A stretch of DNA of 64,000 bases from an uncultured Opitutaceae bacterium (GTDB lineage: Bacteria; Verrucomicrobiota; Verrucomicrobiia; Opitutales; Opitutaceae). Under the pieces are notes generated by a model. That model saw nothing but the letters and a program-made list of their open reading frames with translations. It was not told the DNA's origin and did not search any database. Shown here in pieces: positions 9,006 through 17,737 of the stretch. Made by a program: the position numbers and the translations under genes. Location of the stretch: contig OX638348.1 of NCBI GenBank assembly GCA_951813085.1, forward strand, positions 1,001,627 through 1,065,626. Reading direction: 5' to 3'. Position 1 is the stretch's first letter; the number at the start of each line of letters is the position of its first letter.

Positions 9006-10577
9006 ATGAATGACCAAGCTATGAAATCCATGGGCTACCATCGTTCCCTCGTTGTAAGATGGGTCAGTTTTTTTCTATGCGCGCTTGGAGGGGCGCTTGT
9101 TGCCCAGAAGTCCCCGCCGAATGTCATTCTTATATTCGCGGATGATTTAGGCTATGGGGATGTCGGAGCTTTCTATGAAGACTATCCGTTTGAAACGCCT
9201 CGATTGGATCGAATGGCGAGCGAAGGCGCGAAGCTCACTCGATTCTATGTGCCCACGCCGTTTTGCGCGCCGTTGCGGGGAACGATTCTTACGGGACGTT
9301 ATCCTTTTAGGCACTCTGTTGTCAGGAATCCAGCTCCGGATGCGGGGCAGAACAATGTCGGTCTGCCTTCGTCGGAAGTCACGATTGCGGAAATCCTAAA
9401 GGAAAGGGGATACCGCACGGCGATGTTCGGAAAATGGCACCTAGGGCATCGAGAGCAGTGGCTGCCGCGGACCCAAGGGTTCGATGAGTACCAAGGGATT
9501 CTTTATTCCAACGACATGTTTCCGGTGCAGATGGTTAAGAACGAAACCGTCGTCGAGTATCTCGTTCCTCAAGGCAAGCTCTCCCAACTCTATACCGATC
9601 TGACCTTGGATTTCGTGGAGCGGAACAAGGACCATCCGTTTTTCGTCTACCTTCCCCATGCGATGCCGCATAAGCCGTTGGCGGTGCCTGATGACTTTTA
9701 TACGCCGAACACGCCGGATAACTTATACGCGGATGTAGTGGCCGAGCTCGACCATTCGGTAGGCCGCGTGCTGGATCGATTGAAGGAGCTTGAGCTCGAT
9801 GAGAACACATTGGTCCTGTTCACTTCGGACAATGGACCATTCTACGGGGGTTCCACGGGAGGCTTGCGTGGAATGAAAGGACGGTCGTGGGAAGGTGGAT
9901 ACCGCGTACCCATGATCGCCCATATGCCGGGTACGATTCCTGCAGGTGTGGTCAACGCTCACATGGCCGCGACGATTGACCTGCTCCCCACGATTTGCCA
10001 GCTAACGGGTAGCCCGATCCCGACGGATCGAGTAATCGATGGCATTGATTTGATGCCCATGCTCAAGAATGGAAATACGCCGAGCCCTCACGATGTGATC
10101 GTCGGGATGCGGGGCTCCGATCTAGCGGTCGCCTATTCGGGAAAGTGGAAGCTCCATGTCTTGAACCCAGGCCCGGTGAACATGATTAATTTGCCACCGG
10201 AGCAGGCGAGACAGCGCATCAAGCGACGGGCGCCGGATGGCGTAACGATCATCGCTCCCTTCGAACAGGCCGATCCGACTGCGTATCCGGGAGTATCCAC
10301 AGGTGTGGAACCGTCTGCCATGATGCTCTTCGATTTAGACGCGGACTCTGGGGAGCAAGTCGATCGAGCGGACGCGTTCCCGCAAGTGGTCGCGGATCTC
10401 AAGCGCCTGTTCGACGACATGGCAGCCCAGATGCCGGATCTTCCAGCTCCGGAATCGGAATATCTCTTAACCGACGAAGCCCAGAAAAGTGGGACGCTCA
10501 TGAGATTGATCGGCGGTGAACTGCGCTACGACAAGATTCCCGAATCGCAAAAGCCGCTATTGAAGAGTCAGGAGTGA
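9006..10577 (+). CDS. Secreted sulfatase
   Basis: A 523-residue sulfatase. GAGGAAA five bases before the ATG at 9006 supports this start, unusual in this window where such sites are rare. A signal peptide with hydrophobic core follows (about 15-34). Key motifs: LIFADDLGYGD, CAPLR with Cys87 as formylglycine precursor (Leu at the variable fourth position is less common than Ser or Thr), LTGRYPFR, FGKWHLGH and FTSDNGPF. Shorter spacing between motifs than in the preceding sulfatase suggests a different subfamily and a different sulfate position. It follows the serine hydrolase by 14 bases and is probably co-transcribed with it. Confidence 0.93.
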   Translation: MNDQAMKSMGYHRSLVVRWVSFFLCALGGALVAQKSPPNVILIFADDLGYGDVGAFYEDYPFETPRLDRMASEGAKLTRFYVPTPFCAPLRGTILTGRYPFRHSVVRNPAPDAGQNNVGLPSSEVTIAEILKERGYRTAMFGKWHLGHREQWLPRTQGFDEYQGILYSNDMFPVQMVKNETVVEYLVPQGKLSQLYTDLTLDFVERNKDHPFFVYLPHAMPHKPLAVPDDFYTPNTPDNLYADVVAELDHSVGRVLDRLKELELDENTLVLFTSDNGPFYGGSTGGLRGMKGRSWEGGYRVPMIAHMPGTIPAGVVNAHMAATIDLLPTICQLTGSPIPTDRVIDGIDLMPMLKNGNTPSPHDVIVGMRGSDLAVAYSGKWKLHVLNPGPVNMINLPPEQARQRIKRRAPDGVTIIAPFEQADPTAYPGVSTGVEPSAMMLFDLDADSGEQVDRADAFPQVVADLKRLFDDMAAQMPDLPAPESEYLLTDEAQKSGTLMRLIGGELRYDKIPESQKPLLKSQE

Positions 10578-10656
10578 AGGGTGAAAAGAAATGAGTGGGC
10601 CCAACAAGGTACGCGCTTGCTTCGACTAATGCTTCTCTTCTTCTATGGTTGTCTAT

Positions 10657-12009
10657 ATGAAAACTAGGAGCGTGCTTATTGCTGTACTTATTCTTTCCGC
10701 CGTTCTGATCGGCTGCGGGCGCACCGATACGGATGGCAGGGTCAATTGGGAAACGGCTACCGATGAGGAGCTGATGGACGCGGCGCAGGCTCAAGCATTT
10801 AGATTTTTTTGGGACTTCGCTGAACCCAATTCCGGTCTTGCCCGGGAGCGCTACCATCCGGATGGCGTCTATCCTCTCGATGATGCCCACATCGTCACTA
10901 CCGGAGGGACCGGATTTGGCGTCATGGCGCTGCTTGCCGGTATCGAGCGTTCGTTCATCTCGCGAGAGGAGGGAATGAAGCGCTTGTCTCAGATCGTTGC
11001 CTTCCTAGAATCTGCCGATAGATTCCATGGCGTCTGGCCGCACTGGTTGAACGGCGAAACGGGTCGAGTGAAACCATTTAGCCATAACGACGATGGCGGT
11101 GACCTGGTCGAAAGTTCATTTCTTATGCAAGGGCTCCTTTGCGTTCGGCAATACTGCGACCCAGAGCGTCCGTCCGAAAAGGAGCTGGCCAGTCGGATCA
11201 ATGCCTTGTGGCGAGAAATGGATTGGAATTGGTACACCAATGGAACCGACAATCTCTATTGGCATTGGTCTCCAAATTATGGATTCGAAAAGGACTTCGC
11301 CTTATACGGCTACAATGAAACGCTCATAACCCACGTACTGGCCGCATCTTCGCCCACGCACCCGACGGATCCCAAGGTCTATCACAACTGCTGGGCTCGA
11401 AATGGAGCCATCAAGGCCGACGATGAGTTCTATGGGCTTGATCGGGTGTTGGATCATTATCACGACAACGACTCTCCAGTGGGCCCCTTGTTTTGGGCAG
11501 CCTATTCTTACATGGGTCTGGATCCTAGAAATCTCGAAGATGCCTACGGCAACTACTGGGAACTCAATCGGAATCAGGCTTTGATGCACTATCGATACTG
11601 CGTTCGAAATCCCAATGGCTTTGGCGGATACGGGGAAAGCTGCTGGGGAATGACCTCCAGCTACTCGCCAAAGAAAGATCATATTGGTTATGCTTCCCAT
11701 CGGCCCGATCGCGATATTGGCGTGATCTCTCCAACGGGAGCGATTGGGGTCATTCCTTACACGCCTAAGGAGTCATTGGCCGCAATCCGCGGTTTTTTTA
11801 CCGACCATGGCGATCTCCTGCTGGGTCCGGCCGGATTCTACGATGCGTTCCGTCCAGATAGCGGTTGGGTGGCTCCCCGTTACCTGGCCATTGATCAAGG
11901 CCCGATCGTTGTGATGATCGAAAACTACCGGACTGGCCTTTTGTGGGAGTTGTTCATGTCCAGCCCCGAAGTGAGCGAGGGCTTGGAACGGCTAGGTTTC
12001 AAGTGGTGA
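10657..12009 (+). CDS. GH144/glucoamylase-like lipoprotein
   Basis: A lipoprotein of about 450 residues; the ATG at 10657 gives a short lipoprotein signal with lipobox LIGC (Cys20), while the ATG four codons earlier adds nothing. The body matches the glucoamylase-like family (PF10091), which includes GH144 endo-beta-1,2-glucanases: an alpha/alpha barrel beginning AQAFRFFWDFAEP, then GTGFGVMALLAGIERSFIS, HNDDGGDLVESSFLMQGLL and an end block APRYLAIDQGPIVVMIENYR. It probably cleaves a beta-glucan at the outer membrane. It ends facing an opposite-strand lipoprotein gene. Assignment to the family is firm; the linkage cleaved is not determined. Confidence 0.85.
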   Translation: MKTRSVLIAVLILSAVLIGCGRTDTDGRVNWETATDEELMDAAQAQAFRFFWDFAEPNSGLARERYHPDGVYPLDDAHIVTTGGTGFGVMALLAGIERSFISREEGMKRLSQIVAFLESADRFHGVWPHWLNGETGRVKPFSHNDDGGDLVESSFLMQGLLCVRQYCDPERPSEKELASRINALWREMDWNWYTNGTDNLYWHWSPNYGFEKDFALYGYNETLITHVLAASSPTHPTDPKVYHNCWARNGAIKADDEFYGLDRVLDHYHDNDSPVGPLFWAAYSYMGLDPRNLEDAYGNYWELNRNQALMHYRYCVRNPNGFGGYGESCWGMTSSYSPKKDHIGYASHRPDRDIGVISPTGAIGVIPYTPKESLAAIRGFFTDHGDLLLGPAGFYDAFRPDSGWVAPRYLAIDQGPIVVMIENYRTGLLWELFMSSPEVSEGLERLGFKW

Positions 12010-12090
12010 AAAATGATGCGGCTATGCCGCTTCCTAATTGCGCCTGCAGACAACGTCAAGGACCACGCGTTTTGAGCGAAAGTGGTCGCC

Positions 12091-12726
12091 TTATTTCGAA
12101 ACGGATTCGGCAATTGCGATCATCTTGAGATCCGAGGCGTCGGTATCCAAATTTCCTTCAAGCTCCGAAACATAAATTTCCTTGAGATCCACAAGCGATA
12201 GATACTGCGGGTTGTGAACTTCGGCGATCGTCGAAAATAGGTGTCGCGCGTTCCCTTTCGCTGCCCACAACGCGTAGATGTGGAGGGCGGAAGTCGTTTC
12301 ATCGGATTCATGACCCAAGCCTGCCAGCTCACGAAACTGTTTGCCTACCTGAATCTCTCCGAAGTACTGGTGGCGCTTTTCAACGGTCCACCCCATCTTT
12401 TTCAGCGTGGCTCCAAGCGAAGCGCCTTGCTGTATCTCTTGGTAGGAGGCCGACAGTTCCTCAGGAATCGAATCGGAGAACATTACGATAGCTAGCGTGC
12501 GACAGATTCGTTTCTCATTGTCTTGGCTGTAAAGATTGGATACGCGATAGGGCTCTCTTTCTAGGACTTCGATTCCGTAACTGCCGAAAATCCGCTCAAT
12601 GCGTTCGCTATTGAGAAGCGGTCGAAGTTCATCGAGGGACGGTGGAGCGCTCACCCTTTTGCAGCTGGACGTTCCTCCGAGCAGAGCGAAAAGGAGAAAA
12701 TATATCAGATGTCGAGCTATCTTCAT
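12091..12726 (-). CDS. Hypothetical lipoprotein coupled to a metalloprotease
   Basis: I do not recognise this protein of about 211 residues. The ATG at 12726 gives a lipoprotein signal ending GGTSSC, then a mixed alpha/beta soluble domain without cysteines or clear catalytic motifs. Its start codon overlaps the stop of the upstream gene (ATGA), so translation is probably coupled to that metalloprotease-like protein and the two may act together, for instance as partner or regulator. The frame is open for 13 more codons upstream, inside the neighbouring gene, but that start would hide the signal peptide. Confidence 0.65.
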   Translation of the reverse strand: MKIARHLIYFLLFALLGGTSSCKRVSAPPSLDELRPLLNSERIERIFGSYGIEVLEREPYRVSNLYSQDNEKRICRTLAIVMFSDSIPEELSASYQEIQQGASLGATLKKMGWTVEKRHQYFGEIQVGKQFRELAGLGHESDETTSALHIYALWAAKGNARHLFSTIAEVHNPQYLSLVDLKEIYVSELEGNLDTDASDLKMIAIAESVSK

Positions 12727-13667
12727 CGGGGTTCGATCGAGCGCATTTCTTTCCGAAAGGTCCAATTGTCTTCTCCGAGTACAGATGATACGAGGATCTG
12801 TAGAGAGGTGTCGAATACTTCAAGCAGGGCGGACTCTCCCGCGTCAGATGCGGTTGCTTTCAAAGCGAATGCGTCGAATTGGGAACGATTTGTCATCAGC
12901 CGATAGGTCATTGCCTGCGCGAGGTGGTAGCTAAGAACCTGTCCGTGGTCGGCGCGCTGGAAGCTGCGTCCGGTCCAATAGGCTTGAATGGTTTCCGAAT
13001 TCCAATAGTCGCCGATATGCTCTTTTACGGTATCGTAGTCGAAGGTGAGATGGCCGGTTACCGCTTCTTCGCACAGTTGAGCGATTCCCTCATTGAGCCA
13101 AAGCGGCATGTTGGCGGAGCGGACGAGCGCATGGGTCAATTCGTGGGCCATGGCTGGCTTGACTGATACGTATTCATTGAACGGTAGGGCGAAGTGCCCA
13201 TATCCGCGGTTTATGTAGATGCCGCCAGAATTTCCGTATTCCTCCTCATCGTAGTAGTGCGATATGTAAGTGTAGTATTCATCGTCATTTTCGAAAAGGA
13301 ATACCGGACACTTGCCGTAGAGCTCCTGCTGGAGCAGGGGGCCAAGATAGTTGGCAACTTTTAGCTGGATTTCCTCCAGCCACCTGATGATTGAGGCGGA
13401 TTCTCGTTTCCCTCTGCCAGAAACGAGCAGGAACGAATTCGATTCATAGGTTTCATAGGGATGTCCCAAATATGCGGATACATAGTCAACCCAATAGCCA
13501 CCCATCGCAGTCCAAAACTCATCGATCGCATCCGTTGGCTCGGATTCGGCAATCGCGTCCCAATCGGGAATGGGCCATACCGATTCGTTAGGAAGAAAGA
13601 CGAGCTGGTTTGCGAAATGGTTCGTAGGCACTGTATGCAGAGTGAGATGCGATGGGATACTCTCCAC
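12723..13667 (-). CDS. Gluzincin-type metallopeptidase (HExxH)
   Basis: A putative zinc metallopeptidase of 314 residues. MAHELTHALV supplies the HExxH zinc site and the downstream LNEGIAQLCEE supplies the glutamate ligand, an arrangement seen in peptidase MA-like and M1-like gluzincins. The only usable start is GTG at 13665-13667; an in-frame TAG lies five codons upstream, and no signal peptide is visible although the partner gene encodes a lipoprotein. The N-terminus may therefore have been lost, or the protein acts in the cytoplasm. The stop overlaps the next gene's start by four bases. Confidence 0.7.
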   Translation of the reverse strand: MESIPSHLTLHTVPTNHFANQLVFLPNESVWPIPDWDAIAESEPTDAIDEFWTAMGGYWVDYVSAYLGHPYETYESNSFLLVSGRGKRESASIIRWLEEIQLKVANYLGPLLQQELYGKCPVFLFENDDEYYTYISHYYDEEEYGNSGGIYINRGYGHFALPFNEYVSVKPAMAHELTHALVRSANMPLWLNEGIAQLCEEAVTGHLTFDYDTVKEHIGDYWNSETIQAYWTGRSFQRADHGQVLSYHLAQAMTYRLMTNRSQFDAFALKATASDAGESALLEVFDTSLQILVSSVLGEDNWTFRKEMRSIEPR

Positions 13668-13983
13668 TAGCAGCGTTCGCTATTCAACGATTTTGTGGAT
13701 CGAATGGAGTGGCGTTGCCTGGCGAGTCAGTGGCCTCTCGATAGTCAGCAGCTACCTAATAGCACGTGATTCGGGAACTCACATGGAAGGCATGTCTCCA
13801 TGAACGATTTGCTGATACGTTGAAACTATCGATGAGAATCAAGAACGCTCTGGGCGTATTCTTATTCAAATATTCACGACCCTCTCAGTCCTATGTCGAA
13901 AACCTCCGAAGATGATACAAACTGTTTGAAGAGTGAATGGTGAAATTCTGAGAGGGGCGCTCGACCTCGCAGCGAACCCACTA
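13668..13983. other. Intergenic stretch, 316 bp
   Basis: No convincing gene. It separates the metallopeptidase start from the end of a sulfatase on the same strand and holds one purine-rich GAAGAGTGAATGGTGAA repeat unit at about 13928-13944. Confidence 0.5.
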
Positions 13984-15417
13984 TCACATTTCATTCTTCT
14001 TTCGCAGCGCTTGAGTCAGTTCTTCGACTTTGCGGGGGTTTTGCCGGGCGATGTTGCGCGTTTCCTTGTCAGAAGAGTCGTGGTCGTAGAGTTCGACGTA
14101 GCCGTCCTTGTGGAGGGTAAGGCGATAGCGATCCGTGCGCAGGGTTCGGGCATTGCCGATGTAGGCCATGGCCGTGTGGCCTTTTGCGTTCGGCGACTTG
14201 ATTTGGGGAGCAAGCGATGCGCCATGGACAAAGTCCGGTTGCTCTAAGCCGGTGAGCTCGCAAAGGGTGGGGAAGAGATCGAGGGTTTCGACGACTGCAT
14301 TGGTCTTCACGCCCGGATCATTCATGCCAGGGACGGAAATGATGAGAGGGGATCGGAGGGCTTCTTCGAAGAGGCAATGCTTGCCCCATATAGCGTGCTC
14401 GCCCAGGTGCCAGCCATGGTCGCCCCAGAGAACGACGATGGTGTCCTTGTCTCTGCCCGTTTCCTTAAGCTTCGAGAGAATTTCGCCCACGTGATGGTCG
14501 ACGTAGCTGACGCAGGCGGCGTAGTGCCGACGGACCTTGTCCGCGTAGGCGCTGTCTTCGTTTGGATCCTGACCGTGGTGGAAGTATTGATTGAAGAACT
14601 CGCCGGATGCATGCCAGGTGCTTTTCCAGCTAGGCTTCTCCGGATGAGCGATGGGTGGCAGGTCGACATCCTCGTAAGGATCCATATAGCGACGGGGCGC
14701 GCCGAAGGGGAGATGCGGCTTGATTAAGCCGATGGCCAGGAAGAACGGCTTGTCCGAACCCGCTAGATCCTCGAGCTGCTCAAGACCTTCATCGGCAATC
14801 AATCCATCGTGGTAGTCGGTGTCTTCGCCCTCAGCGGCTTGGAGGGCTTCCATCTTGTGCTTGGAGAAGGATCCGATCGGCTTGATCTCTCCGTGAACCA
14901 AGGAATGCATGGCGCCGCGCGGGTGCTTCCATCGACCCGTGGGCATGAGCTGGCGATCCCAAGCGCCGGGCATTTCAAGAATGTTCTGGTCATACCAGTC
15001 TTCCCCGCCCCAGCCGCCGGGATGGTGCGAAACCTTGCCGACAGATACCGTCTTGTATCCATTTTTCCGGAACCACTCCGGCATGCTTGGAGGGACGTCT
15101 TGCTCATTCTTGATCTGCTCCGCCCGGGCGAAGAGAGCGCTATTGCCATAGGAACCGTACCGGCCGGTCAGCATCGTATATCGAGATGCGCCGCAGGTGG
15201 GGGCGTTTACATAGTGGTTGTGAAACGCTCTGCCTGAGGCCGCGAGCCGGTCGATGTTAGGCGACTGGATATAGTCGACCCCGAATGACCTTAGCTCGGG
15301 ACGGAGGTCGTCCACGCAGATGAGCAGAATGTTCTTCTTTCCATGTCCATCGGCAATTGCGCTTGTGGCGGCGATAGATCCGATAACGAGAGCGAGTAGG
15401 AGCTTGAAGCGTTTCAT
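13984..15417 (-). CDS. Iduronate-2-sulfatase-like secreted sulfatase
   Basis: A sulfatase of 477 residues from the ATG at 15417, which begins a good signal peptide (ending ATSAIADG); the 32 codons upstream are repeat-derived. Motifs: LLICVDDLRPEL, CGASR with Cys75 (the alanine variant of CxPxR), MLTGRYGSYGN, VGKVSHHPGG, and WGDHGWHLGEHAIWGKH near 330. The last two are characteristic of the iduronate-2-sulfatase/choline-sulfatase branch rather than arylsulfatase A. It probably removes sulfate from a uronic-acid-containing glycan such as a glycosaminoglycan or ulvan-like polymer; the substrate is inferred. It lies downstream of an arylsulfotransferase-like gene on the same strand, with a repeat-rich gap of about 325 bases between them. 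Confidence 0.9.
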   Translation of the reverse strand: MKRFKLLLALVIGSIAATSAIADGHGKKNILLICVDDLRPELRSFGVDYIQSPNIDRLAASGRAFHNHYVNAPTCGASRYTMLTGRYGSYGNSALFARAEQIKNEQDVPPSMPEWFRKNGYKTVSVGKVSHHPGGWGGEDWYDQNILEMPGAWDRQLMPTGRWKHPRGAMHSLVHGEIKPIGSFSKHKMEALQAAEGEDTDYHDGLIADEGLEQLEDLAGSDKPFFLAIGLIKPHLPFGAPRRYMDPYEDVDLPPIAHPEKPSWKSTWHASGEFFNQYFHHGQDPNEDSAYADKVRRHYAACVSYVDHHVGEILSKLKETGRDKDTIVVLWGDHGWHLGEHAIWGKHCLFEEALRSPLIISVPGMNDPGVKTNAVVETLDLFPTLCELTGLEQPDFVHGASLAPQIKSPNAKGHTAMAYIGNARTLRTDRYRLTLHKDGYVELYDHDSSDKETRNIARQNPRKVEELTQALRKKNEM

Positions 15418-15420
15418 TTT

Positions 15421-15455
15421 TGAAGAGTGAGTGGTTAAATGTGAAGGGTGAAAAT
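15421..15455. repeat. Purine-rich dispersed repeat (TGAAGAGTGAGTGG type)
   Basis: Degenerate run of GTGAAGAG/GTGAGTG/GTGAAGGG units directly before the sulfatase signal peptide. Related runs occur at 7593-7616, 10561-10598, 13928-13946 and 26661-26690, and in reverse complement at 24110-24128, 25319-25341 and 26865-26890. Confidence 0.6.
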
Positions 15456-15588
15456 TAAGAGGACAGGAAGCAGGGATCAGGGGACAAAAATAGACCGATC
15501 TCGCGTTTTTCAATATGTCGACGTCGTAGGCCGAGCGACCGAAGACAACAATTTAAACCGATTGTTGGGAACGGATTCAAACATCGCT

Positions 15589-15625
15589 GTCGCTAGTCCC
15601 GTCCCGCATGCGGTCCGGGAATGGG
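15589..15625. repeat. Palindromic dispersed repeat, copy A
   Basis: 37 bases that recur in inverse orientation at 27784-27821 with only the loop differing (CAT versus CTTT between the arms). The core TCCCGTCCCGC/GCGGTCCGGGA is a near-palindrome able to fold into a hairpin, like REP elements. Confidence 0.65.
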
Positions 15626-15743
15626 CGTCATTGAGAAGATCATGAACCTCAGAATCGCGATGCGTCTTGTCTCGGCGTAGCTCGAAGAGCGTAGACGGAA
15701 TCCTGTTATTATTCTCTTCCTAATTCGATGGCGGCTAAACGCA

Positions 15744-17393
15744 TTAGCGTTCGCCATAAAGCGGTGGTAGCCTGTCGCCGCGATAGATGGACCAGCCTAG
15801 GTCGTCGTCTTGCAGGCGCATTTCCCAGACTTTTTCGGCGGGTTGCTCGTGGGTGACTTCCATGAGGCGCGCCGATCGCTTGAGTCCGGGTCCGCGAGGT
15901 GCGTTGTTGCCGTCCGCGTCCGTCTCGATTCCGCCAGCAGTTATAAGAATGTTGTCGGTCTGCGGTTGCCAGTCGACGTCGCCCAAATAGCGCGCGTAAA
16001 AATGCTCGTCATCGGGTCCGTATTCCCAAACCTGCGACACTTCCATGGTCTCTTCGTTGACTGAGTACTCCACAGCGCGCGAGTAGCTATCCACAAGCTC
16101 CATTTTCTCATCGAAGGGCGAGCTGCGGGAGACACCGTTGTCGAAGAGGAGGTAGGTTCCGTTTTCGGTATGGGAAATCGCGTGATGCTTGTAGGACCAT
16201 TCGACATCGCCGACGGGCTTCAGCAGCTTTTCGCTCCACGGCGCTTTCCAGTTGTCCGGGTTGCCGAGGATCCAGATGAGCTCCCCGCTATCCATGCTGA
16301 CTTTGAGGACGGCGTCCTGGTAGGGTACGGACACAATAAATGAGTTGTCCTTTCCCTCGTAGATAATCGCGTTGGCATGCGTCCAGTCGTGGGCGTCACC
16401 TTCGACGACATCGGCGTAGTGGTTCCGCCAGAAGCCGGTGCCCAGCGAGCCGTATCCGATGCGGTAGGGGTCGATTAGGTCATGGAGCTTCCATTCTCTG
16501 ACGACGTCACCATCGAGCGTCATTTCGGTAATGACGTCACCCAGGACATTGGCGGTCGCTCGCGGCGCATCCGCTTCCGTTTCGCTGGTATACCAGTTTT
16601 CGATGACTCGATTCTCATTGCTGAGCACGAGGAAGTTCCCATTTGGAAGATCTATGAAATCATGATGGAAGGACCCGGTTTCTACCGGAATGCTGCCTTC
16701 CGCAATATCCTCCGCGGTACCTGTGAAGTGCCAGCGACGCTGGATATTGCCAAGAACGTCAATCTCGACGAGGCCGCCCGTACCGGGCCAGATCTCGTAG
16801 ATGAAGTTGCCGTCGGGCATGCGGCGAACGTCGTGGATCTTGTGATCTTCGGGGAGGTAGTACCAGATGATCTCGCCCATGTCATTGACGATGACCGCTG
16901 GGGCGAAAATCGCTGGGGCAGATTCGCCCTCGGCGTTCCAACGCCCGTTGATATTGAAAAGAGTCACTCCGGGCTCCATTGCATCGGGTTTGCGTACTGT
17001 AATTTTCGGTACTGGAAACGTATCAGGAATAGCGGGGGTTTCAAAGGTCATCGGATCGGAGGTGGCGGATCCTCCACCTGCCGCCGTAACCGTAGCGGTC
17101 ATCGTGTGGGCGCGAGATGCGCGCAGCCCAATCACAGGAACTTCGAGGCGAGTGGATTGCTCCGCGCTCGGAGAGAATGACCATTGGCGTTCCCCATCGT
17201 CGATATTGACCGTTAGCGAGGCGGGCGTGTCGGTTGTGACCGTCAGGATAGCGGCCAGCGGTACCGTTGGATTTGGATTAGGGACGAGGGTTGCCTGACC
17301 GATAGTCGGGGCAGGACCGCTGCTGCAAGCTGCGAGCAATAAGGGCAGCAACGCTGCGAGGGCTACTTTTTTTGCGAGATTGAGAGGCGTCAT
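15744..17393 (-). CDS. Aryl-sulfate sulfotransferase (ASST)-like lipoprotein
   Basis: A 549-residue lipoprotein (lipobox LLAAC, Cys23). Residues ~30-130 form an Ig-like domain; the rest matches the arylsulfotransferase beta-propeller family: FHHDFIDLPNGNFLVLSNE, DWTHANAIIYEGKDNSFIVS, ILGNPDNW and SYKHHAISHTENGTYLLFDNG, with repeated histidines that in ASST carry the sulfo-enzyme intermediate. Classical ASST moves sulfate from one phenolic ester to another without PAPS. In a sulfatase-rich locus this could move sulfate between small molecules or act on glycan-linked phenolics, but many members are uncharacterised. Its start faces away from the DUF1549/DUF1553 gene. Confidence 0.8.
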   Translation of the reverse strand: MTPLNLAKKVALAALLPLLLAACSSGPAPTIGQATLVPNPNPTVPLAAILTVTTDTPASLTVNIDDGERQWSFSPSAEQSTRLEVPVIGLRASRAHTMTATVTAAGGGSATSDPMTFETPAIPDTFPVPKITVRKPDAMEPGVTLFNINGRWNAEGESAPAIFAPAVIVNDMGEIIWYYLPEDHKIHDVRRMPDGNFIYEIWPGTGGLVEIDVLGNIQRRWHFTGTAEDIAEGSIPVETGSFHHDFIDLPNGNFLVLSNENRVIENWYTSETEADAPRATANVLGDVITEMTLDGDVVREWKLHDLIDPYRIGYGSLGTGFWRNHYADVVEGDAHDWTHANAIIYEGKDNSFIVSVPYQDAVLKVSMDSGELIWILGNPDNWKAPWSEKLLKPVGDVEWSYKHHAISHTENGTYLLFDNGVSRSSPFDEKMELVDSYSRAVEYSVNEETMEVSQVWEYGPDDEHFYARYLGDVDWQPQTDNILITAGGIETDADGNNAPRGPGLKRSARLMEVTHEQPAEKVWEMRLQDDDLGWSIYRGDRLPPLYGER

Positions 17394-17737
17394 TCTGTGC
17401 TGATCAATTGAGGGTACTAGAGGTAGGTTAGGTCAAGTAAGCCGCGTATCGGACTACAGATTGCCGAAACAGGCAAGCAGAGAGTGGGGGACTGGAGATT
17501 GGCCGCAACCCGTTCCTTGCTTACGAGCGTCTAGCTCTGCTCTTGAGAGCGGGGACATCGCTTGAATAGCATTTTCCTAGCTGCTACGCCATCGCGCTTG
17601 GTCGCTGCGTTACTGTCCACCTCTTGTTACATTGTCTTTGCCTTTTTTTTGGAAATTTAGTGAATCGAATCGTATCCCTAATGTTTCGCCAGAAATACAT
17701 TTCGTTTCTTGCTCTCTCCTAGGCGGCCTTTCCTAGT

